Origin: CBDCUQ01 sp965222835
Lineage (GTDB): Bacteria > Pseudomonadota > Alphaproteobacteria > Rhizobiales > Hyphomicrobiaceae
Length of the DNA stretch: 64,000 bases
Direction of reading: 5' to 3'
Assembly: GCA_965222835.1 (NCBI GenBank)
Contig: CBDCUQ010000003.1
Span: 1,116,001-1,180,000 of the forward strand
Below are positions 24,840 through 34,500 of the stretch, one piece after another; position 1 is the stretch's first letter; each line of letters opens with the position of its first letter. The notes beneath the pieces were generated by a model. It had not been told where the DNA came from, did no database searches, and worked only from the letters and a program-made list of their open reading frames with translations. The translations under genes were made by a program, and so were the position numbers.

Positions 24840-26759
24840 TTAAGCGGACTTCTTCTTGTCGTCCTTGACTTCTTCGAAGTCGGCGTCGACGACATTGTCG
24901 TCGCCGGTGCTCTCGGATTCGCCTGTCTCGCCTTCCGGCGCGGCCTGGCCTTGTGCCGCGTAGATCGCCTCGCCAATCTTCATGGCAATCTGGGCGAGTG
25001 CTGCGGTTTCCTGTTTGATGCGGTCCGCATCATCCGAGCCGAGCGCTTCCTTGACAGTCTCGATGGCCTTTTCAACATCGTCCTTCACCGCGGTGACGGC
25101 AGCGTTGGATTCGTTCTCTTTGATCTGCTTTTCGGTCTGGTGCACCAAGGCTTCCGCCTGGTTCCTAGCCTCGACGAGATCGCGCTTCTTTTTGTCCTCG
25201 GCGGCGTGGGCCTCGGCGTCTTTCACCATCTTGTTGATCTCGTCATCGGACAGGCCACCAGACGCCTGAATGCGAATGGATTGTTCCTTGCCGGTCGCCT
25301 TGTCCTTTGCCGCCACGTGCACAATGCCGTTGGCGTCGATATCAAAAGTCACCTCGATCTGGGGAACGCCGCGTGGCGCCGGGGGAATGCCAACAAGATC
25401 GAACTGTCCGAGAAGCTTATTGTCCGTGGCCATCTCGCGCTCGCCTTGGCTCACGCGAATGGTGACCGCACTCTGACTGTCTTCGGCCGTCGAAAATACC
25501 TGGCTCTTCTTGGTCGGGATGGTCGTATTGCGATCGATCAGCCGCGTGAATACGCCGCCAAGCGTTTCGATGCCGAGTGACAGCGGCGTGACGTCGAGAA
25601 GGAGCACATCCTTCACTTCGCCCTTGAGCACGCCAGCCTGAATTGCGGCACCGACGGCAACAACCTCATCCGGATTGACACCCTTGTGTGGTTCCTTTCC
25701 GAACAGCTCTTGGACGACTTCCTGCACCTTGGGCATGCGCGTCATACCACCCACGAGAACGACCTCGTCGATTTCTGCTGCTTTGAGGCCCGCATCTTTC
25801 AACGCCTGCTGGCACGGGCCCTTGGTGCGCGCGATAAGCGCGTCAACCAAGCTTTCGAGCTTGGCGCGCGTTAGCTTCATTGTCAGATGCTTTGGCCCTG
25901 AAGAATCTGCCGTGATGAACGGCAAGTTGACCTCAGTCTGTGCCGACGATGACAACTCGATCTTGGCCTTCTCCGCGGCTTCCTTCAGACGCTGAAGCGC
26001 GAGCTTATCGTTGCGGAGATCGATGCCCTGCTCTTTCTTGAACTCATCGGCCAAGTAGCCGACGAGCTTCATATCGAAGTCTTCACCGCCGAGGAAGGTA
26101 TCGCCGTTGGTCGACTTCACTTCGAAGACGCCGTCACCAATCTCCAGGATGGAAATGTCGAATGTGCCGCCGCCAAGGTCATAGACGGCAATGGTCTTGG
26201 CTTCTTTCTTTTTGTCGAGGCCGTAGGCGAGGGCGGCCGCCGTGGGCTCGTTGATGATACGCAGCACCTCTAGGCCGGCGATCTTGCCGGCGTCCTTGGT
26301 GGCCTGACGCTGGGCGTCGTTAAAGTACGCCGGAACGGTGATGACGGCCTGAGTGACGGTATCGCCGAGCTTGGCCTCAGCCGATTCCTTCATCTTTTGC
26401 AGAATGAAGGCCGAGATCTGCTGGGGAGAATATTGCTTGCCGCCAGCTTCGACCCAGGCATCCCCATTAGGGCCTTCCACAATCTTGTAGGGGACGAGTT
26501 TCTTGTCCTTCTCGACCATAGGGTCGTTGTAGCGCCGGCCAATCAGACGCTTGATGGCAAACAGGGTGTTGGCGGGGTTGGTTACCGCCTGGCGCTTTGC
26601 CGGCAGTCCCACCAGACGCTCGCCGTCGTCCGTAAAGGCCACAATGGAGGGGGTCGTGTTGGCGCCCTCGGCGTTTTCCAGGACCCGCGGCTTGCCGCCA
26701 TCCATTACGGCGACGCAGGAGTTGGTGGTGCCAAGGTCAATGCCGATAAGTTTAGCCAT
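24840..26759 (-). CDS. dnaK: Chaperone DnaK (Hsp70)
   Basis: A 639-residue Hsp70. The N-terminal ATPase domain starts IGIDLGTTNSCVAVMDGG and contains IINEPTAAALAYGLD and VYDLGGGTFDISILE. The substrate-binding domain holds LLLDVTPLSLGIETLGG, and the lid runs to a charged C-terminus ending in DADFEEVKDDKKKSA. It refolds proteins with DnaJ and GrpE; grpE is not in the window. A promoter with heat-shock character lies about 130 bp upstream. Confidence 0.98.
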   Translation of the reverse strand: MAKLIGIDLGTTNSCVAVMDGGKPRVLENAEGANTTPSIVAFTDDGERLVGLPAKRQAVTNPANTLFAIKRLIGRRYNDPMVEKDKKLVPYKIVEGPNGDAWVEAGGKQYSPQQISAFILQKMKESAEAKLGDTVTQAVITVPAYFNDAQRQATKDAGKIAGLEVLRIINEPTAAALAYGLDKKKEAKTIAVYDLGGGTFDISILEIGDGVFEVKSTNGDTFLGGEDFDMKLVGYLADEFKKEQGIDLRNDKLALQRLKEAAEKAKIELSSSAQTEVNLPFITADSSGPKHLTMKLTRAKLESLVDALIARTKGPCQQALKDAGLKAAEIDEVVLVGGMTRMPKVQEVVQELFGKEPHKGVNPDEVVAVGAAIQAGVLKGEVKDVLLLDVTPLSLGIETLGGVFTRLIDRNTTIPTKKSQVFSTAEDSQSAVTIRVSQGEREMATDNKLLGQFDLVGIPPAPRGVPQIEVTFDIDANGIVHVAAKDKATGKEQSIRIQASGGLSDDEINKMVKDAEAHAAEDKKKRDLVEARNQAEALVHQTEKQIKENESNAAVTAVKDDVEKAIETVKEALGSDDADRIKQETAALAQIAMKIGEAIYAAQGQAAPEGETGESESTGDDNVVDADFEEVKDDKKKSA

Positions 26760-26883
26760 TGATTTTCTTCCTCTTTTTTCGGCGGACCGGCCGGACCCGC
26801 GTGCTGCGGCATCCGAGGCGCATCAGGTTGTCGGACGACCCGATGGGACCCGATCCCCGGAGATTCGAGCGAACGATGGCTGC

Positions 26884-26914
26884 TTATATAGGGTTGCTAT
26901 CAGAGGGTGCAACG
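26884..26914 (-). promoter_or_regulatory. Putative RpoH-like promoter of dnaK
   Basis: On the minus strand: a -35-like GCGTTGCA and a -10-like CCCTATATAA about 16 bp apart, giving a dnaK leader of roughly 110-120 nt. The CCC-TATATA form resembles alphaproteobacterial heat-shock promoters, but the -35 (TTGCAC) departs from CTTGAA. Sigma-70 use is equally possible. Confidence 0.42.
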
Positions 26915-27017
26915 CCTTGAGGTCACGGGACTGTTATCAATTATTGACGCAGGGGGCTGGCCGAGCGCGAGGACATCCGGCTTCGGGACACTCTTGATCG
27001 GCGGGTCCCGGTCTCTC

Positions 27018-27419
27018 CTAGAGGCCATTCTGGATGTGACGGGGCCAGTTTCCGGGCACAATCAGGACCAGATCAAATTCAATGCTGTGTTCTTGATACC
27101 GTTGGCGTTTTGCCAGCCACAGACTGGCCGCGGCACGAATGCGCCGACGCTGCCGATTCGATATCGAGGCTTCGGCATCCTCGAAGGTTCTCCGCTGCTT
27201 AACCTCAATAAAGACAAGGCGGCGGCCGCGTACCGCCACGAGATCGATCTCGCCTGCTCCCGTTTTCACGCGCCATGCGAGCACCCTGTACCCCTTCGTC
27301 CAAAATAAGAGAGCAGCCGCCCATTCAGCCAGCCACCCGCGTCTCACGCGCGCCCGGCGCTCTGACGCACTTGTGGTGTGTCGGCGCCGGTTCACGGCGT
27401 ATGGGATTTGTCCCGTCAT
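27018..27419 (-). CDS. yraN: YraN family (UPF0102) endonuclease-like protein
   Basis: A 133-residue protein with the restriction-endonuclease-like core of UPF0102: GEIDLVAVRGRRLVFIEVKQR (E, D and ExK catalytic residues), preceded by a basic helix around RGWLAEWAAALLF. Function in the family is unresolved, with roles in recombination or repair suspected. Its ATG overlaps the rsmI stop (ATGA), so it is coupled to rsmI, a very common arrangement. Confidence 0.92.
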   Translation of the reverse strand: MTGQIPYAVNRRRHTTSASERRARVRRGWLAEWAAALLFWTKGYRVLAWRVKTGAGEIDLVAVRGRRLVFIEVKQRRTFEDAEASISNRQRRRIRAAASLWLAKRQRYQEHSIEFDLVLIVPGNWPRHIQNGL

Positions 27420-28345
27420 TCCTTTTTGCGTTTGAGTGCGAGTCCGAGGTCGTAGGCGCGCGCCTTGGGCACGGACAGTTTTTCGGCCGTCGATCTTGCC
27501 GCATCCCGCAAGCTCGCCTTTTCAAGCGCCTCTGCCAGGTGTTCGCATATGACCTCGTCCGACACGTCCACCTCAATCGGCGGGCCAGTAAGAATGACGA
27601 TTTCGCCCCGCAGTTTGGCGTCCGACATTTGCGCTGCGAGTGTTGCCAACGGTGCGCGCCGGATGTCCTCATGGAGCTTAGTGAGCTCGCGCGCGACGAC
27701 GCCCAGACGGTTTCCAAGAACATCTGCCATATCGGCAATCGCGCTGGCTGCTCGAGACGCCGCCTCAAAGAAAACGAGGGTCGCCGGAACGGCTGCGAAC
27801 GCTTCCAACCGTGTTCGTCTGGCTTGCGACTTGGCGGGCAGAAACCCCGCGAAGAGAAAAGAATCCGTCGGAAGGCCGGACGACGTCAGTGCTGCCAGCG
27901 CTGCCGATGGCCCCGGCAGGCTTGTCACAAGATGGCCTGCCTCGACGACGTCACGCACGAGCTTGTAACCTGGATCGGAAATGAGCGGGGTCCCGGCATC
28001 CGAAATAAGCGCGATCCTCTTTCCTCTGGCAAGGTCCGCAAGGATGCGCGGCCTTTGCTCTTCTGCATTGTGCTCATGATAAGGCTGTACCGGACGCTTC
28101 AGTGCGAAGTGCGAGAGGAGGGTCCTGCTATGGCGCGTATCTTCGCAGTAGATGACATCGGCGCGGGCCAGCACGGCTAACGCCCGCAACGTGATATCGC
28201 CGAGATTGCCGATCGGTGTCGCAACTATGTAAAGCCCGGGATCCAACGGCGCCGATGCCAAGCGCTGCAGCTCCTCGGCTGCCCGCTGCGCGATGCCCCG
28301 GCCTCCGTTTTTGCCGGTCCCTTCTGTCAAATCTGGCTTGCTCAT
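27416..28345 (-). CDS. rsmI: 16S rRNA (cytidine-1402-2'-O)-methyltransferase
   Basis: A 309-residue tetrapyrrole-methylase-fold enzyme that methylates the ribose of C1402 in the decoding centre. Visible motifs are YIVATPIGNLGDITLRAL (about 40-57), the SAM-binding ALISDAGTPLISDPGY, LPGPSAALAALTSSGL and FLFAGFLPAK. The start may be ATG (MSKPDLTEG) or a TTG two codons upstream. It begins the rsmI-yraN pair; the rest of the usual cluster (a lipoprotein and glutathione synthetase) is absent here. Confidence 0.95.
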   Translation of the reverse strand: MSKPDLTEGTGKNGGRGIAQRAAEELQRLASAPLDPGLYIVATPIGNLGDITLRALAVLARADVIYCEDTRHSRTLLSHFALKRPVQPYHEHNAEEQRPRILADLARGKRIALISDAGTPLISDPGYKLVRDVVEAGHLVTSLPGPSAALAALTSSGLPTDSFLFAGFLPAKSQARRTRLEAFAAVPATLVFFEAASRAASAIADMADVLGNRLGVVARELTKLHEDIRRAPLATLAAQMSDAKLRGEIVILTGPPIEVDVSDEVICEHLAEALEKASLRDAARSTAEKLSVPKARAYDLGLALKRKKE

Positions 28346-28439
28346 ATCCAACTGTCGACTCTGCTCTTCGGATCAGAATGGCCGAAAGAGCATGATGTCA
28401 CAACGCGTCTCGGACACCGATTCCGTCGCGTGTTGGGAT

Positions 28440-28567
28440 TAGAGTCTGTCATGTTCAAGCAGAACCACCCACTCCCCCACCCGGCCACCCAAAACGATGA
28501 TGGATTGGGCGGCCGGGTGGGGGAGTGGGCCGGCCAGGCGCGTCAACGTAAGTTGAACATGCTCTAG
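28440..28567. repeat. 128-bp palindromic MITE-like repeat, copy A
   Basis: Starts TAGAGTCTGTCATGTTCAA and ends TTGAACATGCTCTAG, so the ends form imperfect terminal inverted repeats (TAGAG..CATGTTCAA). Inside is a roughly 22-bp near-perfect stem (CCACTCCCCCACCCGG / CCGGGTGGGGGAGTGG) around a loop with GATGATGGATT. A second copy in opposite orientation lies at 36223-36350, matching over the full length with about a dozen or so differences. There is no coding potential. The TA-bounded ends resemble non-autonomous IS630/Tc1-type elements. Confidence 0.85.
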
Positions 28568-28626
28568 CGCCACGTGCCTTGGAAGATTCGAAAAGCGCCT
28601 GGGGGTCGATAATCGGCGCGCGCGTT

Positions 28627-29160
28627 TCACGCCGCCTTGCGGCTCCGGCGCGTTCTGGGTTTGGGCGCTTTGCGGGATTTGGGGGCTTTGCGGGTGTTGC
28701 GCGCTTTTTCGGCGAATACATTTGGATACGCCTGCCGCGGCGGACGCGGCATCATGCGGACGACAGCTTTCGCCGGAGCGACTTTGGGCGCGACGCCGGG
28801 CACCGGCATGGCAGCCGCCAGTTCCTCAACGAGACCCTCCAGGGCATAGCCGGCGGCATCGAGCTGCGCCGATGCTGCCCGCTGTAAGGTCGCGGCATTG
28901 CGAGCGCCTGTGATGCTGCCGACAATCGTATCGATCGCTTTCAACCAGTGCTGGTCTTCCGGCATGGGGTCGCTCGGCAGTTCCGGTTTCTGCGTATCCG
29001 ATTGAAGCTCTTCGTTGGCGGTTGTCTCTGCCGAGCTGGCACGCTGGGAGAACGGCCAGGCGGCGATCCGCCGGACAAGATCACGTGCAGAAGCTTTGAC
29101 AAGTTTCAGCAAGAAAGTTGTGCCCCCAAAAACAGCGCTGACTGCCGCGACAGCGCTCAT
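28627..29160 (-). CDS. Hypothetical protein with H1-like basic tail
   Basis: A 177-residue protein I do not recognise. The N-terminus (MSAVAAVSAVFGGTTFLLKL) is moderately hydrophobic, perhaps one membrane-associated helix. The middle (about 70-120) is helical with DAAGYALEGLVEELAAA. The C-terminal third is Lys/Arg/Pro/Ala-rich (KAPKSRKAPKPRTRRSRKAA), like the tails of histone-H1-like bacterial proteins. No paralogue is in the window. The start is uncertain: an upstream in-frame ATG would add 23 residues. Confidence 0.55.
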   Translation of the reverse strand: MSAVAAVSAVFGGTTFLLKLVKASARDLVRRIAAWPFSQRASSAETTANEELQSDTQKPELPSDPMPEDQHWLKAIDTIVGSITGARNAATLQRAASAQLDAAGYALEGLVEELAAAMPVPGVAPKVAPAKAVVRMMPRPPRQAYPNVFAEKARNTRKAPKSRKAPKPRTRRSRKAA

Positions 29161-29361
29161 CTCGCAATTTGGAAAAGCTGCGCTTATTCGCCTGAAACGA
29201 CAATAGAAAAAAATAGATCGCGTGTGCAAAAACGAAACTATTCATCTTAATTTCGCAATGTGTGCCGCGAATGCGCCTTTTCTTTTCGCAACATTCGGGA
29301 ATTGCATGAGCAATTCATGCGTGAATTTTTGGAACCGTACATTTCGGGAAGAGGGTGCCCG

Positions 29362-30786
29362 TTAGGGCGCGGCAGACTGCGTGCTTGGATCGGGGCGCGC
29401 GGACGGCGTGAATGATGCCCGCACGACATCGCTATTTGTGCTTCTGCCGGTTGTATCGTTCACGCTATCGGAATTGCCAGCATTGGCCTGGAGAGTTTTT
29501 CGAAGCGCGGGTGGAAGTTTGGCGCCGGTAAATCGAAAATGGCCTGTGATCTCATCGACAAAAAGGGCGTCTTCCTGCTGCGGTCCCCAGCCACGATTGT
29601 GAATAATCATTGGCCTGCCGGACGGCGCATAAACATCCGATACTATGGCAATGTGGTTGTTGGAACCCCGGTTCTGGGGCCTGTAATACGTCACAATATC
29701 TCCAGGCTCATAATCCTCAGCGAATTCTGAGATTGGCAGCGTCTCGCCGAACTTCTTGAAGAACCGTCGTAACGTCTTCACGCGCCGGTGGTCGATATTT
29801 GCATCGCCGATGCCGACCTTCGCCTTGTGCACGAGTTCCTGCAAGTCGAGACCCACGCCGTGATAAGCACGGATAATGACATCGGTGCAGACGCCGTATA
29901 GTGCGGGGACGTCGCCACGCGGATAAGAAATCAGGTGGTACTTGTCGGTGTAGATGACGAAGTCACCGAGCTGCTTGCGCGCCGATGCGGCGAGCGCGTG
30001 CCCGAATGCCTCGGGATCGGTTGCCGGGACGAATGCGCCCAGACTCGCCGTTCGCTTCATCTTTGCTTTTTCGTCCGCGATACACACGGCGGGTCCGGTG
30101 GTCGCGGACATGGAGGGTTGTCCTGCGGCAGGCGGCGGCGAAAGTGCGGCGCTCTTGAACGGACGTTGGTCGCTACGTGCCAACGATTCGGAGGGTTTGC
30201 CGGCGCTGAGTTCGGCTTCGTAATTGGGCGTTGTCGCTGGTGTGGTTGCAGTCGCCTCTTGGGTAGATCCTGGCCGGACTTCTTCCGGAGGGACTTGGGT
30301 CGCAACTTCGGATGGCGGATCGCCGGCGACCGGTAGGCCCAGATCGGCGGCGGCGGCGGGTACGAGTGGTATCCCCTGGCGGGCGGAGCTTGCGGCCAGC
30401 GGTGTGAGGGGCATGGCCGCAATCCGTTCTTGGAGCGTCAGTGCGGCTTTCTTGACAGGCGGCGCTGGCGTTTTGGCCGGTGCGTGCTTTGCCACCAGAT
30501 CTGGAAATGAGGGAACGGTTCGGGCGGCCTGGGTACCTGCAACGGCAAAGGCCATGAGAAACAGCGGCAGCATCAGGAGTGCGAGGGCTTGCCGGTCATC
30601 GGCTTCGTAGGCCGCTGCAACAGAGCTGCGGCGTCGAACCTGAGGCCGCGCTGTTGTACGTTCGGCTGTTGTGGCTTGACGGCGACGTGTTGCCTTGCCA
30701 GTTGCAGGGCTGGGCGCACGCAAGACGGTCTTGCCGCGTTTGGTGCCGCGGCGCGACTTGTTCTTCGGTTTGCGCGGCTTTTTCAC
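29362..30786 (-). CDS. DUF1287 domain protein with long Pro-rich linker
   Basis: A 474-residue envelope protein. Layout: a very basic N-terminus (1-60, KKPRKPKNKSRRGTKRG), one transmembrane segment (about 67-88), a Pro/Ala/Thr-rich linker (about 90-245), and a DUF1287 domain of NlpC/P60-like fold (about 265-430). The domain shows the candidate nucleophile in YGVCTDVIIRAY (about Cys298), a histidine in NNHIAIVSD (about 377) and a second in IIHNRGWG. The family is thought to act on peptidoglycan-like amide bonds; substrate unknown. Most family members are about 200 residues, so the linker and basic N-terminus are unusual. The topology fits a periplasmic domain tethered to the inner membrane. 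Confidence 0.8.
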   Translation of the reverse strand: MKKPRKPKNKSRRGTKRGKTVLRAPSPATGKATRRRQATTAERTTARPQVRRRSSVAAAYEADDRQALALLMLPLFLMAFAVAGTQAARTVPSFPDLVAKHAPAKTPAPPVKKAALTLQERIAAMPLTPLAASSARQGIPLVPAAAADLGLPVAGDPPSEVATQVPPEEVRPGSTQEATATTPATTPNYEAELSAGKPSESLARSDQRPFKSAALSPPPAAGQPSMSATTGPAVCIADEKAKMKRTASLGAFVPATDPEAFGHALAASARKQLGDFVIYTDKYHLISYPRGDVPALYGVCTDVIIRAYHGVGLDLQELVHKAKVGIGDANIDHRRVKTLRRFFKKFGETLPISEFAEDYEPGDIVTYYRPQNRGSNNHIAIVSDVYAPSGRPMIIHNRGWGPQQEDALFVDEITGHFRFTGAKLPPALRKTLQANAGNSDSVNDTTGRSTNSDVVRASFTPSARPDPSTQSAAP

Positions 30787-30928
30787 CTCAATCCAATATC
30801 CAAGACCGGCTCCGTTAGCCGTGTTGAACTATAAGTAGCAACCCACTCTACTACCAACAAAAAATCGTAGTTACTGCTTGCTTCGCCCGGCGGTGTTGCC
30901 GTTGGGTTGTAGCAACCCTGTGGGCTCA

Positions 30929-32731
30929 TCAATTTGGCCGGAGGCGCCAAACCTTGATCTGGGTCGGGCCTGACAGGGTGACCGGCTCAAGAAATGGTGG
31001 CGTGCGCCCGGCGAGCAACGACGGCCTCAACGCGTTTTCCGGGACCTTTCCATCAGGAATGGTACCGAAAATCCCGGGGCATGTGATGACATAGGCCGCG
31101 CCGAGAGCCCGCAGGCGCCGCTCTGCTTCAGCGGGTCCGGCAAAGAAGATGGCGTGGTTTTCCAGGATCGAGCGGTCGAGGCGGTGATAGGGCCCGGCCA
31201 GAACGCTGAGCCCGGTCGTGGCGGCCAGATAGGGTCCGAGATCAACCTCCGCGACCGCAAGCCCAGGGGTGAGTCCGGCAAGCGGTACAAGTGCCGTGTT
31301 TTGATAGCAAGCCCTGGCACTGGCTTTGGATTGGGCCATGGCGCTCGGGCCCGACGCCGTGAGCCCGATGAGTATGCTCGCAAGTCCCATCCAGGTCATT
31401 GGATTGGACACTGCGAAGGCGCGGATGCGGCGCTGTTCCTTGGTCGCTGATTTGTTGCCTTCGATTCGTGAAATCGCAATGGCCAGCGGCACGGCTGCAA
31501 GGACCGCCGGATAGGGCAGGAGCTTGAGCTGCCAACACCCGAGCGCGACTGCAAGGCAGAAGACGACAGCAAGGAACATTAGCTCGTCGTTTCTTTCCTT
31601 TCTTGCGAGCGTTACGGCTGCATATATGCCGGCCGCAAGGTAGATGAGCGTTCCGATGGCCAAGTCAGGCATGGTTCCCAGCATGCGCAAGATGCTTTGT
31701 GTCTCGAAGACATGGTTCAGCCAGATGGGTCCGAGAGACGGATCGATTGCTCCAAAGGGTCCTGCGAGGCATGCGGGTTCAAGGGCGCCATAGAGGATCA
31801 GCCCAATGCCGGCAGCCCCCCCCGCGATCAGTAGGCGCACAGCAATGGCGGCACGTTGGCCGATGCGGAGTGTCAGGATGAGACCTGCCGCGCAGGCCAA
31901 TGAGAGCAGCACAATGTTGAGCGAAAGCGTATCGCAGGTGATCTCAAGCCAGCGCGACGGTGCGACCGTTAGCACAAAGGTTGCGGCGAGACCACCGGCG
32001 AACGCCGTGGCGGCGCGCATGACACCGGCGCTGCCCCGGCCGAGCAGGGCACCCACCCCGGCAACTGCAAGCGCAAGTGCGGTGAGGGGGAGCGCTTCGT
32101 AGCCGACGGCAAGGCCCAAGGCGAATATGGCGCCTGCGGCCCAACCGAACCTCGGGTCCTTGTAACTTTGCATGAGCAGAAGAATGCCGCCGGTTGCACC
32201 AAGGATCTGGACGTTGTGGTGGTCGATCCGTCCCGGACTGAACTGCATGAACACAAACGGATTCAATCCGAGGAACGCCAGAGCAAGGAGTCCCGCGGTG
32301 CGCCCGGCGCGCGCCTCAGCAACCTTCACGGCGACAGTGAGCAAGGCCCACAGTGTTAGAAGCGGCCAAACGAAGCGTGCCGCAACCTCCGCCGATTGCG
32401 TCGGCAGGAAAAGAGAAAAGAATGAGACCAGCAGATAGAGCGGTAGATCGATCAGACGTGACCAGTGCGACACGTAGGGATATGGTCCGCCGAACTGAGC
32501 CAGCACTGGATCGTACCACGCGCGCCCGTCAAGCAACGCGCGAACCTGGACCAGCCGGGTTGCGTCGTCGGTATCGCCCAAAGAGGTAAAGAGCGTTGCC
32601 GGGCTGGCAATGAGCATGAGCAGCGCAAAGGCGGTTACGACGAGTAGGCATAGCCAAACCGCGGGTGCTGACAAGACGTACTGCCAATTCAGCCAACCCA
32701 TTAGGTTTCGTGTTGCACTTGCAGTCTGCAT
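30929..32731 (-). CDS. Polytopic GT-C/STT3-like membrane protein
   Basis: A 600-residue protein with about 11-13 transmembrane helices and a C-terminal soluble domain (about 460-600). In the first external loop it has GDTDDATRL (Asp53/55/56) followed by WYDPVLAQFG and YPYVSHWSRLIDLPLYLL. A later loop has GRIDHHNVQ (about 168-175). Both resemble the acidic and DHH-type loop motifs of STT3/AglB-like GT-C glycosyltransferases, and the overall layout fits. I infer a polyprenyl-linked sugar transferase. It is divergent from a UGM-like flavoprotein and GtrA, which supports a cell-surface glycan role. Specific activity unknown. Confidence 0.65.
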   Translation of the reverse strand: MQTASATRNLMGWLNWQYVLSAPAVWLCLLVVTAFALLMLIASPATLFTSLGDTDDATRLVQVRALLDGRAWYDPVLAQFGGPYPYVSHWSRLIDLPLYLLVSFFSLFLPTQSAEVAARFVWPLLTLWALLTVAVKVAEARAGRTAGLLALAFLGLNPFVFMQFSPGRIDHHNVQILGATGGILLLMQSYKDPRFGWAAGAIFALGLAVGYEALPLTALALAVAGVGALLGRGSAGVMRAATAFAGGLAATFVLTVAPSRWLEITCDTLSLNIVLLSLACAAGLILTLRIGQRAAIAVRLLIAGGAAGIGLILYGALEPACLAGPFGAIDPSLGPIWLNHVFETQSILRMLGTMPDLAIGTLIYLAAGIYAAVTLARKERNDELMFLAVVFCLAVALGCWQLKLLPYPAVLAAVPLAIAISRIEGNKSATKEQRRIRAFAVSNPMTWMGLASILIGLTASGPSAMAQSKASARACYQNTALVPLAGLTPGLAVAEVDLGPYLAATTGLSVLAGPYHRLDRSILENHAIFFAGPAEAERRLRALGAAYVITCPGIFGTIPDGKVPENALRPSLLAGRTPPFLEPVTLSGPTQIKVWRLRPN

Positions 32732-32965
32732 TCGTTGACATGTCCTTACCGCGCCGGCGTTATGTTAACCGCCGCACGTTGAACCGGCGTTAATTGGCGA
32801 TCTAGGGCTGAGGCTCGGCCGCATCTCGCCCGCTGCGATCCCTCAAATTCTCAAGAGTTCCTTCAGGCTTCGTCAGTAGCCTTCAGGAGATTGCGCCCGC
32901 GAGATGCCGATTCCGGGGTCTTGCGCCGCGGCTGGCTCTTCGTATTGGTAACGAGTTCGTAAGAC

Positions 32966-34489
32966 ATGCCCAAAAGTCACTCAAAGGTCTTCGTCATCGG
33001 CGCGGGCCCCGCGGGGTTAACCGCCTCCTATCTGCTCACCAAGAAGGGTGTGCCGACGACGGTGATCGAGGCCGATCCCGTTTACGTTGGCGGCATCAGC
33101 CGCACCGTGAATTACAAAGACTATTTGTTCGATATCGGCGGGCACCGGTTCTTTTCAAAGTCTCAAGAGGTCGTGGCCCTATGGAACGAGATCCTGCCGC
33201 AGGACTTTATCGAGCGTCCGCGACTATCGCGCATCTATTATGACGGGAAGTACTACTCCTATCCTCTCAAGGCGTTCGAGGCTCTGACCAATCTCGGCGT
33301 CGTGGAAAGCGGTATGTGCGTGCTTTCCTTCCTCTACAAGCAGGCCTTTCCCTATGAAAAGCCGGTGACGTTCCACCAGTGGGTGTCCAACCAGTTTGGG
33401 GAGCGGCTGTTCTCGATCTTTTTCAAGACCTACACCGAAAAGGTGTGGGGCATGAGCTGCGATGAAATCTCAGCCGACTGGGCCGCTCAACGGATCAAGG
33501 GCTTGGATCTTTGGAGCGCCATGGCGAATGCGCTTCGCAACTCCATGGTTCCGAAAGGCAAGATGGATGGCACGTCCGCGCACGACGGCGATGTCATCAA
33601 GACGCTGATCGAGAGCTTCCGATACCCGCGCAAGGGGCCGGGCATGATGTGGGAAGCTGCGGCCGAAAAGACGCGTGCGCAGGGCGGCACGATCCACATG
33701 GGCACGAAACTTTCCGGCCTCAACTATGATGCCGACAAGAAGCAATGGAACATTGTGGCCGAAACCCAATCGGGTGAAGAGCGGCACTTCACCGCCGATC
33801 ATGTTATCTCGTCTGCCCCGGTTCGCGAGTTGATGCAGGCCATTTCCCCACGGCCGGTGAGTCTGGTTTCCGCGGATAGCCTCCGCTACCGTGATTTCTT
33901 GACGGTCGCGCTGATGGTCGACAAGCCTGATCTCTTCCCCGACAATTGGATCTATATCCATGAGCCGTCGGTCAAGGTCGGCAGGATTCAGAATTTCCGG
34001 TCCTGGTCACCGGAGCTTATTCCCAATGAGACGACGTCCTGTCTGGGGCTTGAGTACTTCTGTTTCGAGGGTGACGGGTTGTGGACGTCGAAAGATGAGG
34101 ACCTGATCGCTCTAGCCAAACGCGAGCTCGCGGAAATCGGCCTCGCACAGCCCGATGAAATTTCGGATGGCTGTGTGGTCCGCCAGAAGAAGGCCTACCC
34201 GGTCTATGACGAGGCGTATCGCTTCCATGTCGATACGATCCGGGAAGACATCGATGCGCATTACACCAATCTGCATCTCGTCGGCCGGAACGGCATGCAT
34301 AAGTACAACAATCAGGATCACGCCATGATGACCGCCATGCTGACGGTCGAGAACATTCTGGCAGATCGCAATGTCTACGACATCTGGAATGTCAATGAGG
34401 ACGCTGAGTATCACGAAGCCGGCAACGAAGGTGCGGACGAGGCGCTGAAGAGCGTGCGCATGGTGCCGCGGCGCGTGAACGAGGCGTAG
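32966..34489 (+). CDS. FAD-dependent oxidoreductase, UDP-galactopyranose mutase/amine-oxidase-like
   Basis: A 507-residue flavoprotein. The N-terminal dinucleotide fold is VFVIGAGPAGLTASYLL (Gly12-Gly17), then VGGISRTV and FDIGGHRFFSKS, typical of the UGM-like and phytoene-desaturase-like branch. EKVWGMSCDEISADWAAQRI and HYTNLHLVGRNGMHKYNNQDHA further mark this branch, which is widespread beside glycosyltransferases and GtrA. Nucleotide-sugar ring contraction is possible but not shown. It lies 11 bp before the gtrA-like gene and is divergent from the GT-C protein. Confidence 0.8.
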   Translation: MPKSHSKVFVIGAGPAGLTASYLLTKKGVPTTVIEADPVYVGGISRTVNYKDYLFDIGGHRFFSKSQEVVALWNEILPQDFIERPRLSRIYYDGKYYSYPLKAFEALTNLGVVESGMCVLSFLYKQAFPYEKPVTFHQWVSNQFGERLFSIFFKTYTEKVWGMSCDEISADWAAQRIKGLDLWSAMANALRNSMVPKGKMDGTSAHDGDVIKTLIESFRYPRKGPGMMWEAAAEKTRAQGGTIHMGTKLSGLNYDADKKQWNIVAETQSGEERHFTADHVISSAPVRELMQAISPRPVSLVSADSLRYRDFLTVALMVDKPDLFPDNWIYIHEPSVKVGRIQNFRSWSPELIPNETTSCLGLEYFCFEGDGLWTSKDEDLIALAKRELAEIGLAQPDEISDGCVVRQKKAYPVYDEAYRFHVDTIREDIDAHYTNLHLVGRNGMHKYNNQDHAMMTAMLTVENILADRNVYDIWNVNEDAEYHEAGNEGADEALKSVRMVPRRVNEA

Positions 34490-34500
34490 GAGGAAAGGCA

